Assembly: GCF_017315985.1 (NCBI RefSeq)
Contig: NZ_JAFLVR010000035.1
Location: 62,001 to 126,000, forward strand
Length of the DNA: 64,000 bases
DNA from: Candidatus Enterococcus murrayae
GTDB lineage: Bacteria > Bacillota > Bacilli > Lactobacillales > Enterococcaceae
Direction of reading: 5' to 3'
Shown here: positions 27,250-35,834 of the stretch, piece after piece
Position numbering within the stretch: the first letter of the stretch is position 1
Layout: every line of letters starts with the position of its first letter
The notes under the pieces: model-generated
Told to the model about the DNA's origin: nothing
Databases searched by the model: none
What the model saw: only the letters and a program-made list of their open reading frames with translations
Translations under genes and position numbers: made by a program

Positions 27250-27285
27250 GAAAAAACCAGCTAGAAAATTCCAGCTGGCCGCTTG
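27250..27285 (-). terminator. Terminator after phoU
   Basis: CCAGCT-a-GAA / TTC-c-AGCTGG hairpin (27257-27278) followed on the minus strand by TTTTTTC, directly after the phoU stop. Confidence 0.85.
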
Positions 27286-27287
27286 TC

Positions 27288-27965
27288 TTAAAAAGTTTCA
27301 TTACGATTACTGTTAAGCTCAGTGATTTTCCCTGTTGCTAAGTAAACGATCCATTCACATATATTGGTTACATAATCTCCGACACGCTCCAAATAACCAG
27401 CAACATGCAAGTAATCTGTTCCGCTGATAATTGTATCGGACTCTTTCTCCATTGTGTTAGTCGTCATATCATAGATTTTTTGGAAATAATCGTTTACCCG
27501 CTCATCCATTTTCGCAATCATTCGAGCATCTTTTTCGTCTGTTTTAACATAAGCAATCAAAACATTGTCCACCATCTTTTTCACGTAGTTGGACATCTCA
27601 TTGATTTCTTTTTCAACCTCCAAAATTCGGGGCAGTCCTTTTAGACGAATTGTTGACTTTGCCACTGAAACAGCATGGTCTCCCATTCGTTCCAAGTCCG
27701 AGCTGGCTTTCATGATTGTAATGATCGTACGCAAATCAGTAGTAACCGGCTGCTGCAAAGCAATCATTTCAAAGCTCTTTTTCTCTAATCGGACTTCCAT
27801 GTCATTGATCTCGACATCATGATCAATCACCTCTTGCGCTAATTTTTTGTCATGGTCAATATATGAACGAACCGATTTGTGCACGGCACTTGAGACCATC
27901 ATCCCCATTTCATAAAACTGATTGTGAAGATTCAACAGATCTTCTTCAAATTGTGTACGTAACAT
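27288..27965 (-). CDS. phoU: Phosphate transport regulator PhoU
   Basis: 225 residues, all-helical, with two PhoU repeats each showing an acidic metal-binding set (SSDLERMGDHAVSVAK and AGYLERVGDYVTNICE). PhoU restrains PstSCAB and the phosphate two-component system when phosphate is ample. It is last in the pst run, 93 bases after the second pstB, and ends at a terminator. Confidence 0.95.
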   Translation of the reverse strand: MLRTQFEEDLLNLHNQFYEMGMMVSSAVHKSVRSYIDHDKKLAQEVIDHDVEINDMEVRLEKKSFEMIALQQPVTTDLRTIITIMKASSDLERMGDHAVSVAKSTIRLKGLPRILEVEKEINEMSNYVKKMVDNVLIAYVKTDEKDARMIAKMDERVNDYFQKIYDMTTNTMEKESDTIISGTDYLHVAGYLERVGDYVTNICEWIVYLATGKITELNSNRNETF

Positions 27966-28057
27966 CGTTGCCCTCCTTTTTCATGTTAAAGAATTATTTT
28001 CCTAAAGAAACTTAATTCTATTTCTATACTGTTCCAAGACTCTTTTTTTCTTGTTCA

Positions 28058-28813
28058 CTAACCAAATTTTCCTGAGATGTAATCTTCGGTCTCTTGTTTT
28101 GCTGGGTCGAGGAAAATTTTCTTCGTTTTATCGAACTCAATCAGCTCACCTTGCAGGAAGAAGGCTGTGCGATCGGAAATTCGTGATGCTTGTGACATGT
28201 TATGGGTCACAATGATAATCGTATAATTCTCCTTCAACTCCAACAGCATATTTTCGATTTTACCTGTTGATACAGGGTCTAAAGCACTTGTTGGTTCATC
28301 CATAAGAATAACTTCTGGATTCACTGCTAAAACACGTGCAATACAAACTCGTTGTTGTTGCCCACCAGACAGTGACAGTGCACTTTCATGCAATTTATCT
28401 TTCACGTCATTCCAGACCGAAGCAGCTTTCAAACTCTCTTCGACGACTTGATCAAGTTTGTTTTTATCCTTTTCACCCTTCAATTTTAACCCATAAATGA
28501 CATTTTCGTAAATCGAAAAAGGAAAAGGATTGGGTTGTTGAAAGACCATTCCGATTTCTTTTCGCAGTTCTACCGTGTCAGTTTTAGGGCTATAAATATC
28601 TTTTCCCTTATACATGACACTGCCGGTAATCGTAACGCCGGGAATCAAATCGTTCATTCGATTCAATGAACGTAAATAGGTCGATTTTCCGCAACCGGAT
28701 GGTCCGATCATTGCAGTGATTTCTCCCTTTTCGATTTCCATGTCGATGCCTTTTAAGGCTTCTTTTTTGCCATAATATAGATGAAGGTCCTTGGAAGTAA
28801 TAATCTTCGACAT
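28058..28813 (-). CDS. pstB: Phosphate ABC transporter ATPase PstB (second copy)
   Basis: 251 residues: Walker [10 protein letters not shown], the PstB-specific [11 protein letters not shown] segment, ABC signature [16 protein letters not shown] and Walker [13 protein letters not shown]. Energises phosphate import with PstA/PstC. Two tandem pstB genes of about 60 percent apparent identity are usual in enterococci and streptococci. AAGGAG precedes ATG 28813. Confidence 0.94.
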   Translation of the reverse strand: MSKIITSKDLHLYYGKKEALKGIDMEIEKGEITAMIGPSGCGKSTYLRSLNRMNDLIPGVTITGSVMYKGKDIYSPKTDTVELRKEIGMVFQQPNPFPFSIYENVIYGLKLKGEKDKNKLDQVVEESLKAASVWNDVKDKLHESALSLSGGQQQRVCIARVLAVNPEVILMDEPTSALDPVSTGKIENMLLELKENYTIIIVTHNMSQASRISDRTAFFLQGELIEFDKTKKIFLDPAKQETEDYISGKFG

Positions 28814-28868
28814 TCAATTTTCTCCTTTTTCATAGATATGTTGAGTACTGAAAATTGGCATCCTTCTT

Positions 28869-29669
28869 TTAACCAAAATGTCCCGATACGTAATCTTCAG
28901 TGGCTTGGATCTTCGGCCGTGTGAAGATTTTTGCGGTATCATCATACTCGATCACATGTCCTAAATAGAAAAATGCAGTATAATCGCTGATACGTGCAGC
29001 TTGCTGCATGTTATGAGTGACAATGATAATCGTATAATTTTCTTTCAACTGAACCAAGGTTTCCTCTACCGTACCTGTTGAGATGGGGTCCAACGCACTA
29101 GCTGGTTCATCCAATAGTAAAATATCTGGTTTCATTGCAATCGCACGTGCAATACATAAACGCTGCTGCTGTCCGCCAGAAAGAGCCAAGGCACTTTTAT
29201 CTAGACTATCTTTGACTTGATCCCAAAGCGCTGCCTGTTTCAAGCTAGTCTCTACGATTTCTTCTAACTGATGCTTGTCTCGCATTCCGTGCTGCTTCAA
29301 TGCAAAGGTAATATTATCACGAATAGATTTGCTGAAAGGATTCGGTCGTTGAAATACCATACCAATCCGTTTACGCATTTCGTAAACGTCGATGTTCGAT
29401 GCATTGACATCGACATCCTTATAAATAATCTTACCCGTTACACTAGCACTGGCGATGCCATCGTTCATTCGATTTAGCGAACGTAGATAGGTCGACTTTC
29501 CGCAGCCTGAAGGGCCGATCAAAGCTGTGATTTTATTTTTTTCAAATTCAAGATCGACACCCTTGATGGCTTCATTATCACCATAGTAGACATGCAGATC
29601 CTCCGTATGTAACGCAACTTCACCAGGCATACTGATAATATTGCGTTCCTCCCAATTATATTCTTTCAT
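28869..29669 (-). CDS. pstB: Phosphate ABC transporter ATPase PstB (first copy)
   Basis: 266 residues from ATG 29669, set by AGGAG eight bases upstream; a longer reading to 29690 lacks one. Walker [26 protein letters not shown] and [13 protein letters not shown] are intact. Relative to the second copy it has a 20-residue N-terminal extension ([11 protein letters not shown]). The two copies may pair as a heterodimer or be used under different conditions; sequence does not decide. Confidence 0.94.
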   Translation of the reverse strand: MKEYNWEERNIISMPGEVALHTEDLHVYYGDNEAIKGVDLEFEKNKITALIGPSGCGKSTYLRSLNRMNDGIASASVTGKIIYKDVDVNASNIDVYEMRKRIGMVFQRPNPFSKSIRDNITFALKQHGMRDKHQLEEIVETSLKQAALWDQVKDSLDKSALALSGGQQQRLCIARAIAMKPDILLLDEPASALDPISTGTVEETLVQLKENYTIIIVTHNMQQAARISDYTAFFYLGHVIEYDDTAKIFTRPKIQATEDYVSGHFG

Positions 29670-29816
29670 CGAATTTCTCCTATAGTTCATACTATTTGTT
29701 GAAAATTTTCTTCTGTGAAATTCTCAAAATCTCACACCGTGTGTTTCTTCAAGTATGTTTTCTGCGTTACAGCAATTTTTAAATTTACTACCTCATTAAA
29801 GAATGAGCTAAACGTT

Positions 29817-30704
29817 CTAGGCCGAAGTCATTTTTCTGTGCAATCGTTTCCCAATTGCCCGCGCTCCGAAGTTGAACAACAAAACAGCTAAAATCAACAC
29901 TGCAGAAGCTCCCGCAGATACTGAGGTTCCATCTGGCATCGTTCCTTCTGTATTGATTTTCCAAATGTGTACAGCTAGAGTCTCGGCTTGTCGGAAAATA
30001 CTTAACGGACTTGAAACGCTTAATGGATTAAGGTTGGTAAAATCTAACGCTGGCGCGCTTTGACCTGCCGTATAAATCAACGCAGCCGCTTCACCAAAAA
30101 TACGTCCTGAACTTAAAATTACACCGGTTAAAATTCCAGGCAAAGCATCGGGGACAACGATTTTTGTCACTGTTTCCCATCGTGACAGCCCTAATGCTAA
30201 TCCTGCTTCACGCTGGGTGTAATGAATCGCTCTTAAGGATTCTTCGATATTTCTTGTCAATAGCGGCAGATTGAAAAGAGTCAGTGCCAATGCCCCAGAA
30301 AGAATCGAAAAGCCATAACCAAATTGAATAACAAAAATCAAGAAACCAAATAGCCCCACAACAACTGAAGGTAATGAGCTTAGGATTTCGATGGATGTTC
30401 GAATAACGTTCGTCACCCAATTTTTCTTTGCATATTCAGATAAATAGATTCCTGCTCCGAGAGAAATCGGCAGACTGATGATCATAGTAATCAACAGCAG
30501 GTAAATAGAATTGAATAGTTGAATTCCGATCCCGCCACCTTTTTGATAGGCCTTCGAAGGCGAGGTCAAAAATTCCCAAGACACATGCGGCAAACCACGG
30601 ATTAAAATGTAAAGCAGAAGAAAAGCCAAGATTGCAACAATCAAAGCTGAGACAACGTAAAGGACACCTGTCGCAATTTTATCTGCGCGTTTTGCTTTAT
30701 CCAT
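29817..30704 (-). CDS. pstA: Phosphate ABC transporter permease PstA
   Basis: 295 residues, six membrane segments. The ABC permease EAA loop reads EAGLALGLSRWETVTKIVVP. Forms the channel with PstC. It overlaps the pstC end by 8 bases (ATGGATAA), so the two are coupled. Confidence 0.95.
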   Translation of the reverse strand: MDKAKRADKIATGVLYVVSALIVAILAFLLLYILIRGLPHVSWEFLTSPSKAYQKGGGIGIQLFNSIYLLLITMIISLPISLGAGIYLSEYAKKNWVTNVIRTSIEILSSLPSVVVGLFGFLIFVIQFGYGFSILSGALALTLFNLPLLTRNIEESLRAIHYTQREAGLALGLSRWETVTKIVVPDALPGILTGVILSSGRIFGEAAALIYTAGQSAPALDFTNLNPLSVSSPLSIFRQAETLAVHIWKINTEGTMPDGTSVSAGASAVLILAVLLFNFGARAIGKRLHRKMTSA

Positions 30705-31629
30705 TTGTTATCTCCCCTTTCTTTCCGATATAACGAATCAAAATATTGAAAACTAAAGACATGAACAACAGGATCAACGCCAATGACCACAATACATTAT
30801 TCTCTACTGTGCCCATGATGGTATTTCCGATACCCATAGTCAAAATCGAAGTCAAAGTTGAAGCTGGCGTCGTTAAACTTGTCGGCATTAACGCCGCATT
30901 CCCAATCACCATTTGGATTGCTAAAGCTTCACCAAACGCACGCGCCATGCCAAAAACAACTGCTGTTAAAATTCCTGGCACCGCTGCTCGTAAAACAACT
31001 TTATAAATCGTTTGCCAACGCGTGCCTCCTAAAGCCAATGAAGCTTCACGGTAATGACGCGGCACTGATTTCAACGTATCTACCGTCATTGTAGTCACGG
31101 TCGGTAAAATCATTACAAATAAAACGAAAGTTCCTGATAAAATACCAAAGCCAGTTCCACCAAAAATCGACCGGATAAACGGTACGATCACCGTTAAACC
31201 AATAAATCCATAAACTACGGAAGGTATTCCCACCAATAACTCAATGACAGGCTGTAAAAATTTTTGTCCTTTATTTGGTGAAATTTCTGTCATAAAGACA
31301 GCAGCACCGATCGCAAACGGGGTCGCTACGATTGCCGATAAAAAAGTCACCATGAATGAGCCTAAAATCATAGGCAACGCTCCAACTAATGGCTTTCCAT
31401 CTGGTCCCGTTGCACTAGGATTCCAGACAGTCCCAAACAAGAAGTCGAATACATTAATCTTATCTACAAAAAAGGTTGATAGCCCTTTACTCGCTACAAA
31501 ATAGAAAATCGCTCCTACAACAAGCACAATCAACGCGATACAAACAAAGCTAACAAATCGTCCCCGTTGTTCGATTTTCGCACGCTTTGATTTCGTCGTT
31601 AGCGCTTTTTTTACATCTTCATTTTCCAA
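30697..31629 (-). CDS. pstC: Phosphate ABC transporter permease PstC
   Basis: 310 residues with a basic cytoplasmic N-terminus and six membrane segments; EAA loop EASLALGGTRWQTIYKVVLR. Start is TTG 31629 with GGAGGAG upstream. In most relatives pstC directly follows pstS; here pstS is 3.1 kb further upstream beyond four other genes, so pstC needs its own promoter, and a Pho-type repeat is seen 118 bases before the start. Confidence 0.94.
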   Translation of the reverse strand: MENEDVKKALTTKSKRAKIEQRGRFVSFVCIALIVLVVGAIFYFVASKGLSTFFVDKINVFDFLFGTVWNPSATGPDGKPLVGALPMILGSFMVTFLSAIVATPFAIGAAVFMTEISPNKGQKFLQPVIELLVGIPSVVYGFIGLTVIVPFIRSIFGGTGFGILSGTFVLFVMILPTVTTMTVDTLKSVPRHYREASLALGGTRWQTIYKVVLRAAVPGILTAVVFGMARAFGEALAIQMVIGNAALMPTSLTTPASTLTSILTMGIGNTIMGTVENNVLWSLALILLFMSLVFNILIRYIGKKGEITNG

Positions 31630-32041
31630 AGCCTACTCCTCCTGATCCTTCAAACTAATCCACTCGGTTTTTTGCAAACCAACAAAGTCATTCTACTCGT
31701 TGAAAATCAATTTCCTTTTAATCTCCTGTAACGCTTCCATGACAATTGTAAAGAAAGTGTAAACCAGATCAGAGCTTGACCGCAACAGAACTGCCTGAGA
31801 GAGTTTTTTATACCTTAAATCATTTATTTAGGTCTTAAGTTGCATTGTGAAGTACTACCAATACATTCATACTATTTATATAAGGATGACCACTCTGCTT
31901 TTTCAGCTTCAATTGTGAATAGGAAAAACCAGCAAAAAGAATGCAGTATCGAACGCTGCTAACGGAATCCTATAAGGCTGGAAAATCAGATTTATTTTTG
32001 TAAGAAAATTAACTTCATTAAACAAAAAAAGGAGTAGGAAT
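31630..32041. other. Spacer between pstC and the hydrolase gene
   Basis: 412 bases separate the divergent pstC and alpha/beta-hydrolase genes. It holds the Pho-type direct repeat (31747-31763) and must hold the promoters of both genes. Several weak -10-like AT tracts occur (for example TTTATATAAG near 31875), none with a convincing partner. The 102-codon minus-strand frame across 31909-32217 overlaps the hydrolase gene in another frame and looks like a shadow. Confidence 0.45.
31747..31763 (-). promoter_or_regulatory. Pho-type direct repeat upstream of pstC
   Basis: On the minus strand TTTACA-ctttc-TTTACA: two copies 11 bases apart, the unit and spacing of PhoP boxes in Bacillota (TTAACA-like repeats with 5-base gaps). 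It lies upstream of pstC with room for a promoter in between. Two units only; full boxes often have four. Confidence 0.5.
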
Positions 32042-33031
32042 GTGAAAAAAGAATTGGATGAAAAAATCTTCGTGGAAGTAAACGGCGTGCAGCAGGGAAT
32101 GTTTTTACAAAGTATGGATACAGAAAATCCGGTATTACTATTTCTGCACGGCGGCCCAGGATCACCAGAATTTGCCTTCACGCAAGAAAATCCAACAGGG
32201 CTAGAGGAACTATTCACGGTTTGTTGGTGGGAACAGCGAGGCAGTGGAATCTCATATCAAAGGCATATTCCAAAAGAAAAAATGACCATTGACCAAATGA
32301 TTTCTGATACCCTCGTGGTAACAAGTTATTTACAAAAACGCTTCGCAAAAAATAAAATTTATGTAATTGGACATTCATGGGGTACGCTACTTGGAATGTT
32401 AACGGTCCAAAGAAATCCAGAGCTCTTTCACGCTTATATCGGTGTAGGTCAGCTGAGCAACCAATTAGAATCAGAGCGTTTAGCATATAGCTACATGTTG
32501 AATGAATTTCGGAAAAATGAAAATAGGAAGATGATTAAAAAACTGGAGAAATTCCCCATTGATCAAGGTGCTGAGGTAACTAATGCGTATCTCTCTGTAC
32601 GAAGTGCCGGAATGATGAAACTTGGTATCGGTGTTATGCATCATTGTCAGTCAATGCTGGATATCGGCGGGATGTTGCTGCGTTTTAAAGGTTACACATT
32701 GAAAGAAAAGATTAAATTTATGCAAGGTAATTCCTTCGCTTTGAACTGTCTTTGGAATACCATTATGGCGATTGATCTCACAAAGGAAATTCCTGAACTT
32801 GCTGTCCCCGTCTATATATTGCATGGCAAATATAATTATCAAGTATCCTACACACTTGCAAAAGAATTTTCTCAGACCATCAAAGCCCCGTTAGTTGGCT
32901 TTTATACCTTCGAGGATTCGGCTCATAGTCCCTGTTTTGAAGAAGCAGAAAAAATGTGTCGAATCTTGCAAAAAGATGTCTTGCAAAAGCAAATACGGTT
33001 AGCGGATGATATTAGTCCTCAACCAATTTAA
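32042..33031 (+). CDS. Alpha/beta hydrolase (proline iminopeptidase-like)
   Basis: 329 residues. HGGPGSP forms the oxyanion loop, GHSWGTLLG carries the nucleophile Ser, and Asp/His candidates lie in the last third (LHGKYNYQV, DSAHSPCF). The HGGPG motif followed by CWWEQRGSG is typical of the prolyl aminopeptidase/S33 group, though many members have other substrates. Start is GTG 32042 after AAAGGAG; an ATG one base off frame meets a stop at once. It is a single-gene unit inside the split pst locus. Confidence 0.85.
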   Translation: MKKELDEKIFVEVNGVQQGMFLQSMDTENPVLLFLHGGPGSPEFAFTQENPTGLEELFTVCWWEQRGSGISYQRHIPKEKMTIDQMISDTLVVTSYLQKRFAKNKIYVIGHSWGTLLGMLTVQRNPELFHAYIGVGQLSNQLESERLAYSYMLNEFRKNENRKMIKKLEKFPIDQGAEVTNAYLSVRSAGMMKLGIGVMHHCQSMLDIGGMLLRFKGYTLKEKIKFMQGNSFALNCLWNTIMAIDLTKEIPELAVPVYILHGKYNYQVSYTLAKEFSQTIKAPLVGFYTFEDSAHSPCFEEAEKMCRILQKDVLQKQIRLADDISPQPI

Positions 33032-33067
33032 AAAAAGGCTCTGACAAATTGATGTCAGGGCCCCTTT
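33031..33067 (+). terminator. Terminator after the hydrolase gene
   Basis: 10-bp stem GGCTCTGACA / TGTCAGGGCC (33037-33062) followed by CCTTTTTG. Confidence 0.9.
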
Positions 33068-33138
33068 TTGTGATTGATCAGCTGGATAGAAGCAGCTTCA
33101 TCAGAAAGCTGAAAGCCTCTGTACCGCTATTTGAAAGT

Positions 33139-33390
33139 TTAATCCTGCCAATCCCACCAGTTCTGCTTATTTACTGGCAGGTCGCCATCGTGATTGGCGT
33201 AATGTACGGCTAAACGATAGACATACAATGCACATCGATCAACTTTTTCTCCTTGCATTACACAATCCTTCAAATAGATTTCCTCCGGATCTTGCTTTTT
33301 TAGCGAAGCAATAGTTGGATACCCTGCCTTAATTAAATGCTGCTCCATATTCTTCCCAATACCCGGTATCACCTTTAAATTGTTTTCCAT
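33139..33390 (-). CDS. Cdd1-like helix-hairpin-helix protein
   Basis: 83 residues. A helix-hairpin-helix start (IPGIGKNMEQHLIKAGY) followed by LKKQDPEEIYLKDC and DRCALYVYRLAVHYA matches the family named pathogenicity locus Cdd1 (after a C. difficile gene), of unknown function; HhH motifs suggest nucleic-acid contact. The tail is tryptophan-rich (NWWDWQD). It starts 6 bases after the VOC-family gene and is probably cotranscribed. Confidence 0.78.
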   Translation of the reverse strand: MENNLKVIPGIGKNMEQHLIKAGYPTIASLKKQDPEEIYLKDCVMQGEKVDRCALYVYRLAVHYANHDGDLPVNKQNWWDWQD

Positions 33391-33396
33391 CGTCGA

Positions 33397-33789
33397 TCAG
33401 CCTTCCTTGTATTCAGTAAAAGTCAAGACATATCCATCTGGATCTGTGATGGCAAACTCTTTCGCCCCATAAAACGTCGCATGAGGTTCCGTATAAATCG
33501 AATAGTTTTTTTCTGTATTTGCATAAAAAGTCTCAAAGTCCTCAACTGTGATATATAGTGTAATCGATGGTTGAATTTTTTCTGTCGCTAAGATCGGATA
33601 CTCTTCACTCAAATTGTTTTTCTCTTGCAGCATCAAAGTGATTGCTTCTTTAGCAAGTATTGCAAATTGTAACGTCTGATCCTTCGCTGGAACAGAAGCC
33701 ACTACCTCTAGTCCCAAAATCTCTTGATAAAACTTTACTGAAGCATCTACACTAGCCACCATCAAATTTGTTGTTATGTTTTTGTACAT
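33397..33789 (-). CDS. VOC (glyoxalase/bleomycin-resistance) family protein
   Basis: 130 residues with the paired beta-alpha-beta-beta-beta modules of the vicinal oxygen chelate fold: NLMVASVDASVKFYQEILGLE at the start and EFAITDPDGYVLTFTEY at the end. Members include glyoxalases, dioxygenases and antibiotic-binding proteins; nothing here fixes a substrate. GGAGGCGG precedes ATG 33789. Sits between the AraC-type regulator and the Cdd1-like gene. Confidence 0.85.
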   Translation of the reverse strand: MYKNITTNLMVASVDASVKFYQEILGLEVVASVPAKDQTLQFAILAKEAITLMLQEKNNLSEEYPILATEKIQPSITLYITVEDFETFYANTEKNYSIYTEPHATFYGAKEFAITDPDGYVLTFTEYKEG

Positions 33790-33856
33790 TTTTACCGCCT
33801 CCTTATTTATATCCTTATTCTAGCAAGTTCAAGGCTAAGCTTATTGTAAAAATACG

Positions 33857-34633
33857 TCATTTTCTATACCGAGCAACTAACTCTAAAGGAGTAATTCCTA
33901 AATGCTGTTTGAAATCCTTATTAAAGTGCGGTTGATCATAGTAGTTCGTAACAGCAAGAATATCCGCCGGTTCTGCCTGCTCTGAAGTTAAAATTTGCAA
34001 ACATTTTTGAAATCGTAAAATACTCAAAACCATCTTGGGCGTCAACCCAAAATGTTTTTTGAACAGCCGCTGGCATTGACGCGGACTAAAATAAAGTTGT
34101 TCGTATAATTCTTTGCTCGTCGGTGGAATTGACTCAAACAATGGCGGAAAAAGCTGAGTAAAATCATTGGGCTGTTGTCCTGAAAATTTTTCTAATAAGT
34201 ATGTTTGAAAAGCTTCTTGCGCGGTTTCAAACGACATAGAAAAAAACTCTTCCAAATTAAAATCAGCAAAAACTTCTTGCAGTAAAATGAAATTCCCCAT
34301 TGCCTCTTCAGCTGGCAATCCAGTTAATTGATGGAACGCTCCCGGCATCATCCGTGCACCAAAAAAGCGCGCTGGTACTTCAATCTCATAATCAAAATCT
34401 GTCTGCTGATTTCCTGTGAAAAAAAGCTGCCTTTGATCAAAATCCACAATCAGATCGATACAGCCATCCGCAATAATTATATTTTTCACACGAGCCTGCT
34501 CGCTTGTTTTTGGAAACATCTCCCAAAAACACAATACAAAATCACTACACTCAGGAATGATTTTCTCACGGTAAGTGACTAATCTAGTAAAAGTATCATT
34601 CAAAATAAAGGGCAATTGAATCGGATAATACAT
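33857..34633 (-). CDS. AraC family transcriptional regulator
   Basis: 258 residues. The N-terminal 150 residues resemble the DUF6597 cupin-like sensor domain, and the C-terminal 90 carry the two AraC helix-turn-helix units (SPRQCQRLFKKHFGLTPKMV and YYDQPHFNKDFKQHLGITPLE). Transcribed in the same direction as the VOC and Cdd1-like genes 67 bases on, which are its most likely targets. GGAGGAAG precedes ATG 34633. Confidence 0.85.
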   Translation of the reverse strand: MYYPIQLPFILNDTFTRLVTYREKIIPECSDFVLCFWEMFPKTSEQARVKNIIIADGCIDLIVDFDQRQLFFTGNQQTDFDYEIEVPARFFGARMMPGAFHQLTGLPAEEAMGNFILLQEVFADFNLEEFFSMSFETAQEAFQTYLLEKFSGQQPNDFTQLFPPLFESIPPTSKELYEQLYFSPRQCQRLFKKHFGLTPKMVLSILRFQKCLQILTSEQAEPADILAVTNYYDQPHFNKDFKQHLGITPLELVARYRK

Positions 34634-34716
34634 CGCTTTCTTCCTCCTTGTCGATAGTTAGCCATCATCTATGACGCACTTTTTATCTCATCTACTCATC
34701 TACTAATTAAATTAGC

Positions 34717-34747
34717 AAAAAGGGCACAGATTAATTCCGTGCCCTAA
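34717..34747 (-). terminator. Terminator after pstS
   Basis: Stem AGGGCAC-a-G / C-c-GTGCCCT (34721-34745) followed on the minus strand by TTTTTGC. It ends the pstS transcript and so separates it from the downstream genes. Confidence 0.85.
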
Positions 34748-34753
34748 AAAATT

Positions 34754-35602
34754 TTATTTAATTTCATTTCCCTGCCAATCACGTTCAACCTTCATATCAG
34801 ATATCGGGATATAGCCCAGTTGGGGAACGACTTTCCCTTGGACCTCTTTTGAAAGCATGTAATCAAGAAAGTCTTTGACTAGTTCCGTTGGCTGTCCTTT
34901 AGTATACATATGTTCGTATGCCCAAATTTTCCAACGATTGATTGTTACATTCTCATCTGTGGGCTCGACATTGTCGATGTTCAGTGTTTGAACATCTTTT
35001 GTTACATAAGAAAAAGCCGTATAACTGATTGCTCCAGGCGTATCCGCAACAATTTGACGAACCATTCCACTAGAATCCTGCTCTTGTGCCCGAACCGCCG
35101 TCTTGCCGTCTAAGACCCACTGCTCAAATGTCGAGCGTGTACCACTGCCGGTCGCCCGATTCAAGATTACAATATCTTGATCTTTTCCACCGACTTCTTT
35201 CCAGTTTTTGATTTCGCCTAAAAATATTTTTTGCAAATTCTCAAGCGAAATATTTGTAACTCCAACGCCTTTATTCACGATCGGAGTGATTCCAACAACA
35301 GCAACTTTATGATCAACTAATTTTTTTGCATCAATCCCGTTTTTTTCCTCAGCAAATAAATCTGAATTGCCGATATCGACTGCCCCTGATTGTACCTGGC
35401 TCAGGCCTGTACCGCTACCCCCGCCTTGGACATTGATAAATCTGCCTGGATTTTTGCTTTGATACTCTTCAGCGACTGTTTCGACTAACGGCTGCAAAGC
35501 AGAAGAACCAACAGCAGTGATCGATTCACCACGATCAATCCATTTCGAACAACCAGATAAAAGTAGAAGCGTACCCAATAGGGGAATTAACCATTTCTTC
35601 AT
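34754..35602 (-). CDS. pstS: Phosphate-binding lipoprotein PstS
   Basis: 282 residues. The signal peptide ends in the lipobox LLSGC, so the protein is lipid anchored outside the membrane and delivers phosphate to PstCAB. The binding motifs GSSALQPLVE, QGGGSGTGLSQV and RATGSGTRSTFE are all present. Unusually it is not next to pstC; it has its own promoter and terminator and is separated from pstC by four genes. Confidence 0.95.
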   Translation of the reverse strand: MKKWLIPLLGTLLLLSGCSKWIDRGESITAVGSSALQPLVETVAEEYQSKNPGRFINVQGGGSGTGLSQVQSGAVDIGNSDLFAEEKNGIDAKKLVDHKVAVVGITPIVNKGVGVTNISLENLQKIFLGEIKNWKEVGGKDQDIVILNRATGSGTRSTFEQWVLDGKTAVRAQEQDSSGMVRQIVADTPGAISYTAFSYVTKDVQTLNIDNVEPTDENVTINRWKIWAYEHMYTKGQPTELVKDFLDYMLSKEVQGKVVPQLGYIPISDMKVERDWQGNEIK

Positions 35603-35694
35603 GAAAAATCTCCTTACTCATTTTATAAGCAATCATTCTTCAAAAAAGAAAAATGACTCTTATTTTCATACTGGAAGCCATCCAACTAGCATTT

Positions 35695-35724
35695 TCTATA
35701 CTTACTCTCTTTATATTCTTTCAA
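35695..35724 (-). promoter_or_regulatory. pstS promoter
   Basis: On the minus strand TTGAAA (35719-35724), an 18-base spacer and TATAGA (35695-35700). I see no clear Pho-type repeat at this promoter. Confidence 0.5.
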
Positions 35725-35834
35725 TCAACATGCTAATTAGCTAAGCTGGCATCCTCGTTCAATACTCATCTGTTTCACTCACTAAACAAGCTAGTTCATT
35801 TTATACTATCAAACCATGAAAGCGCAAATGATTT

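Noticed and set aside
31909-32217. 102-residue minus-strand ORF
   Set aside because: Mostly antisense to the hydrolase gene and without a good start; a composition shadow.
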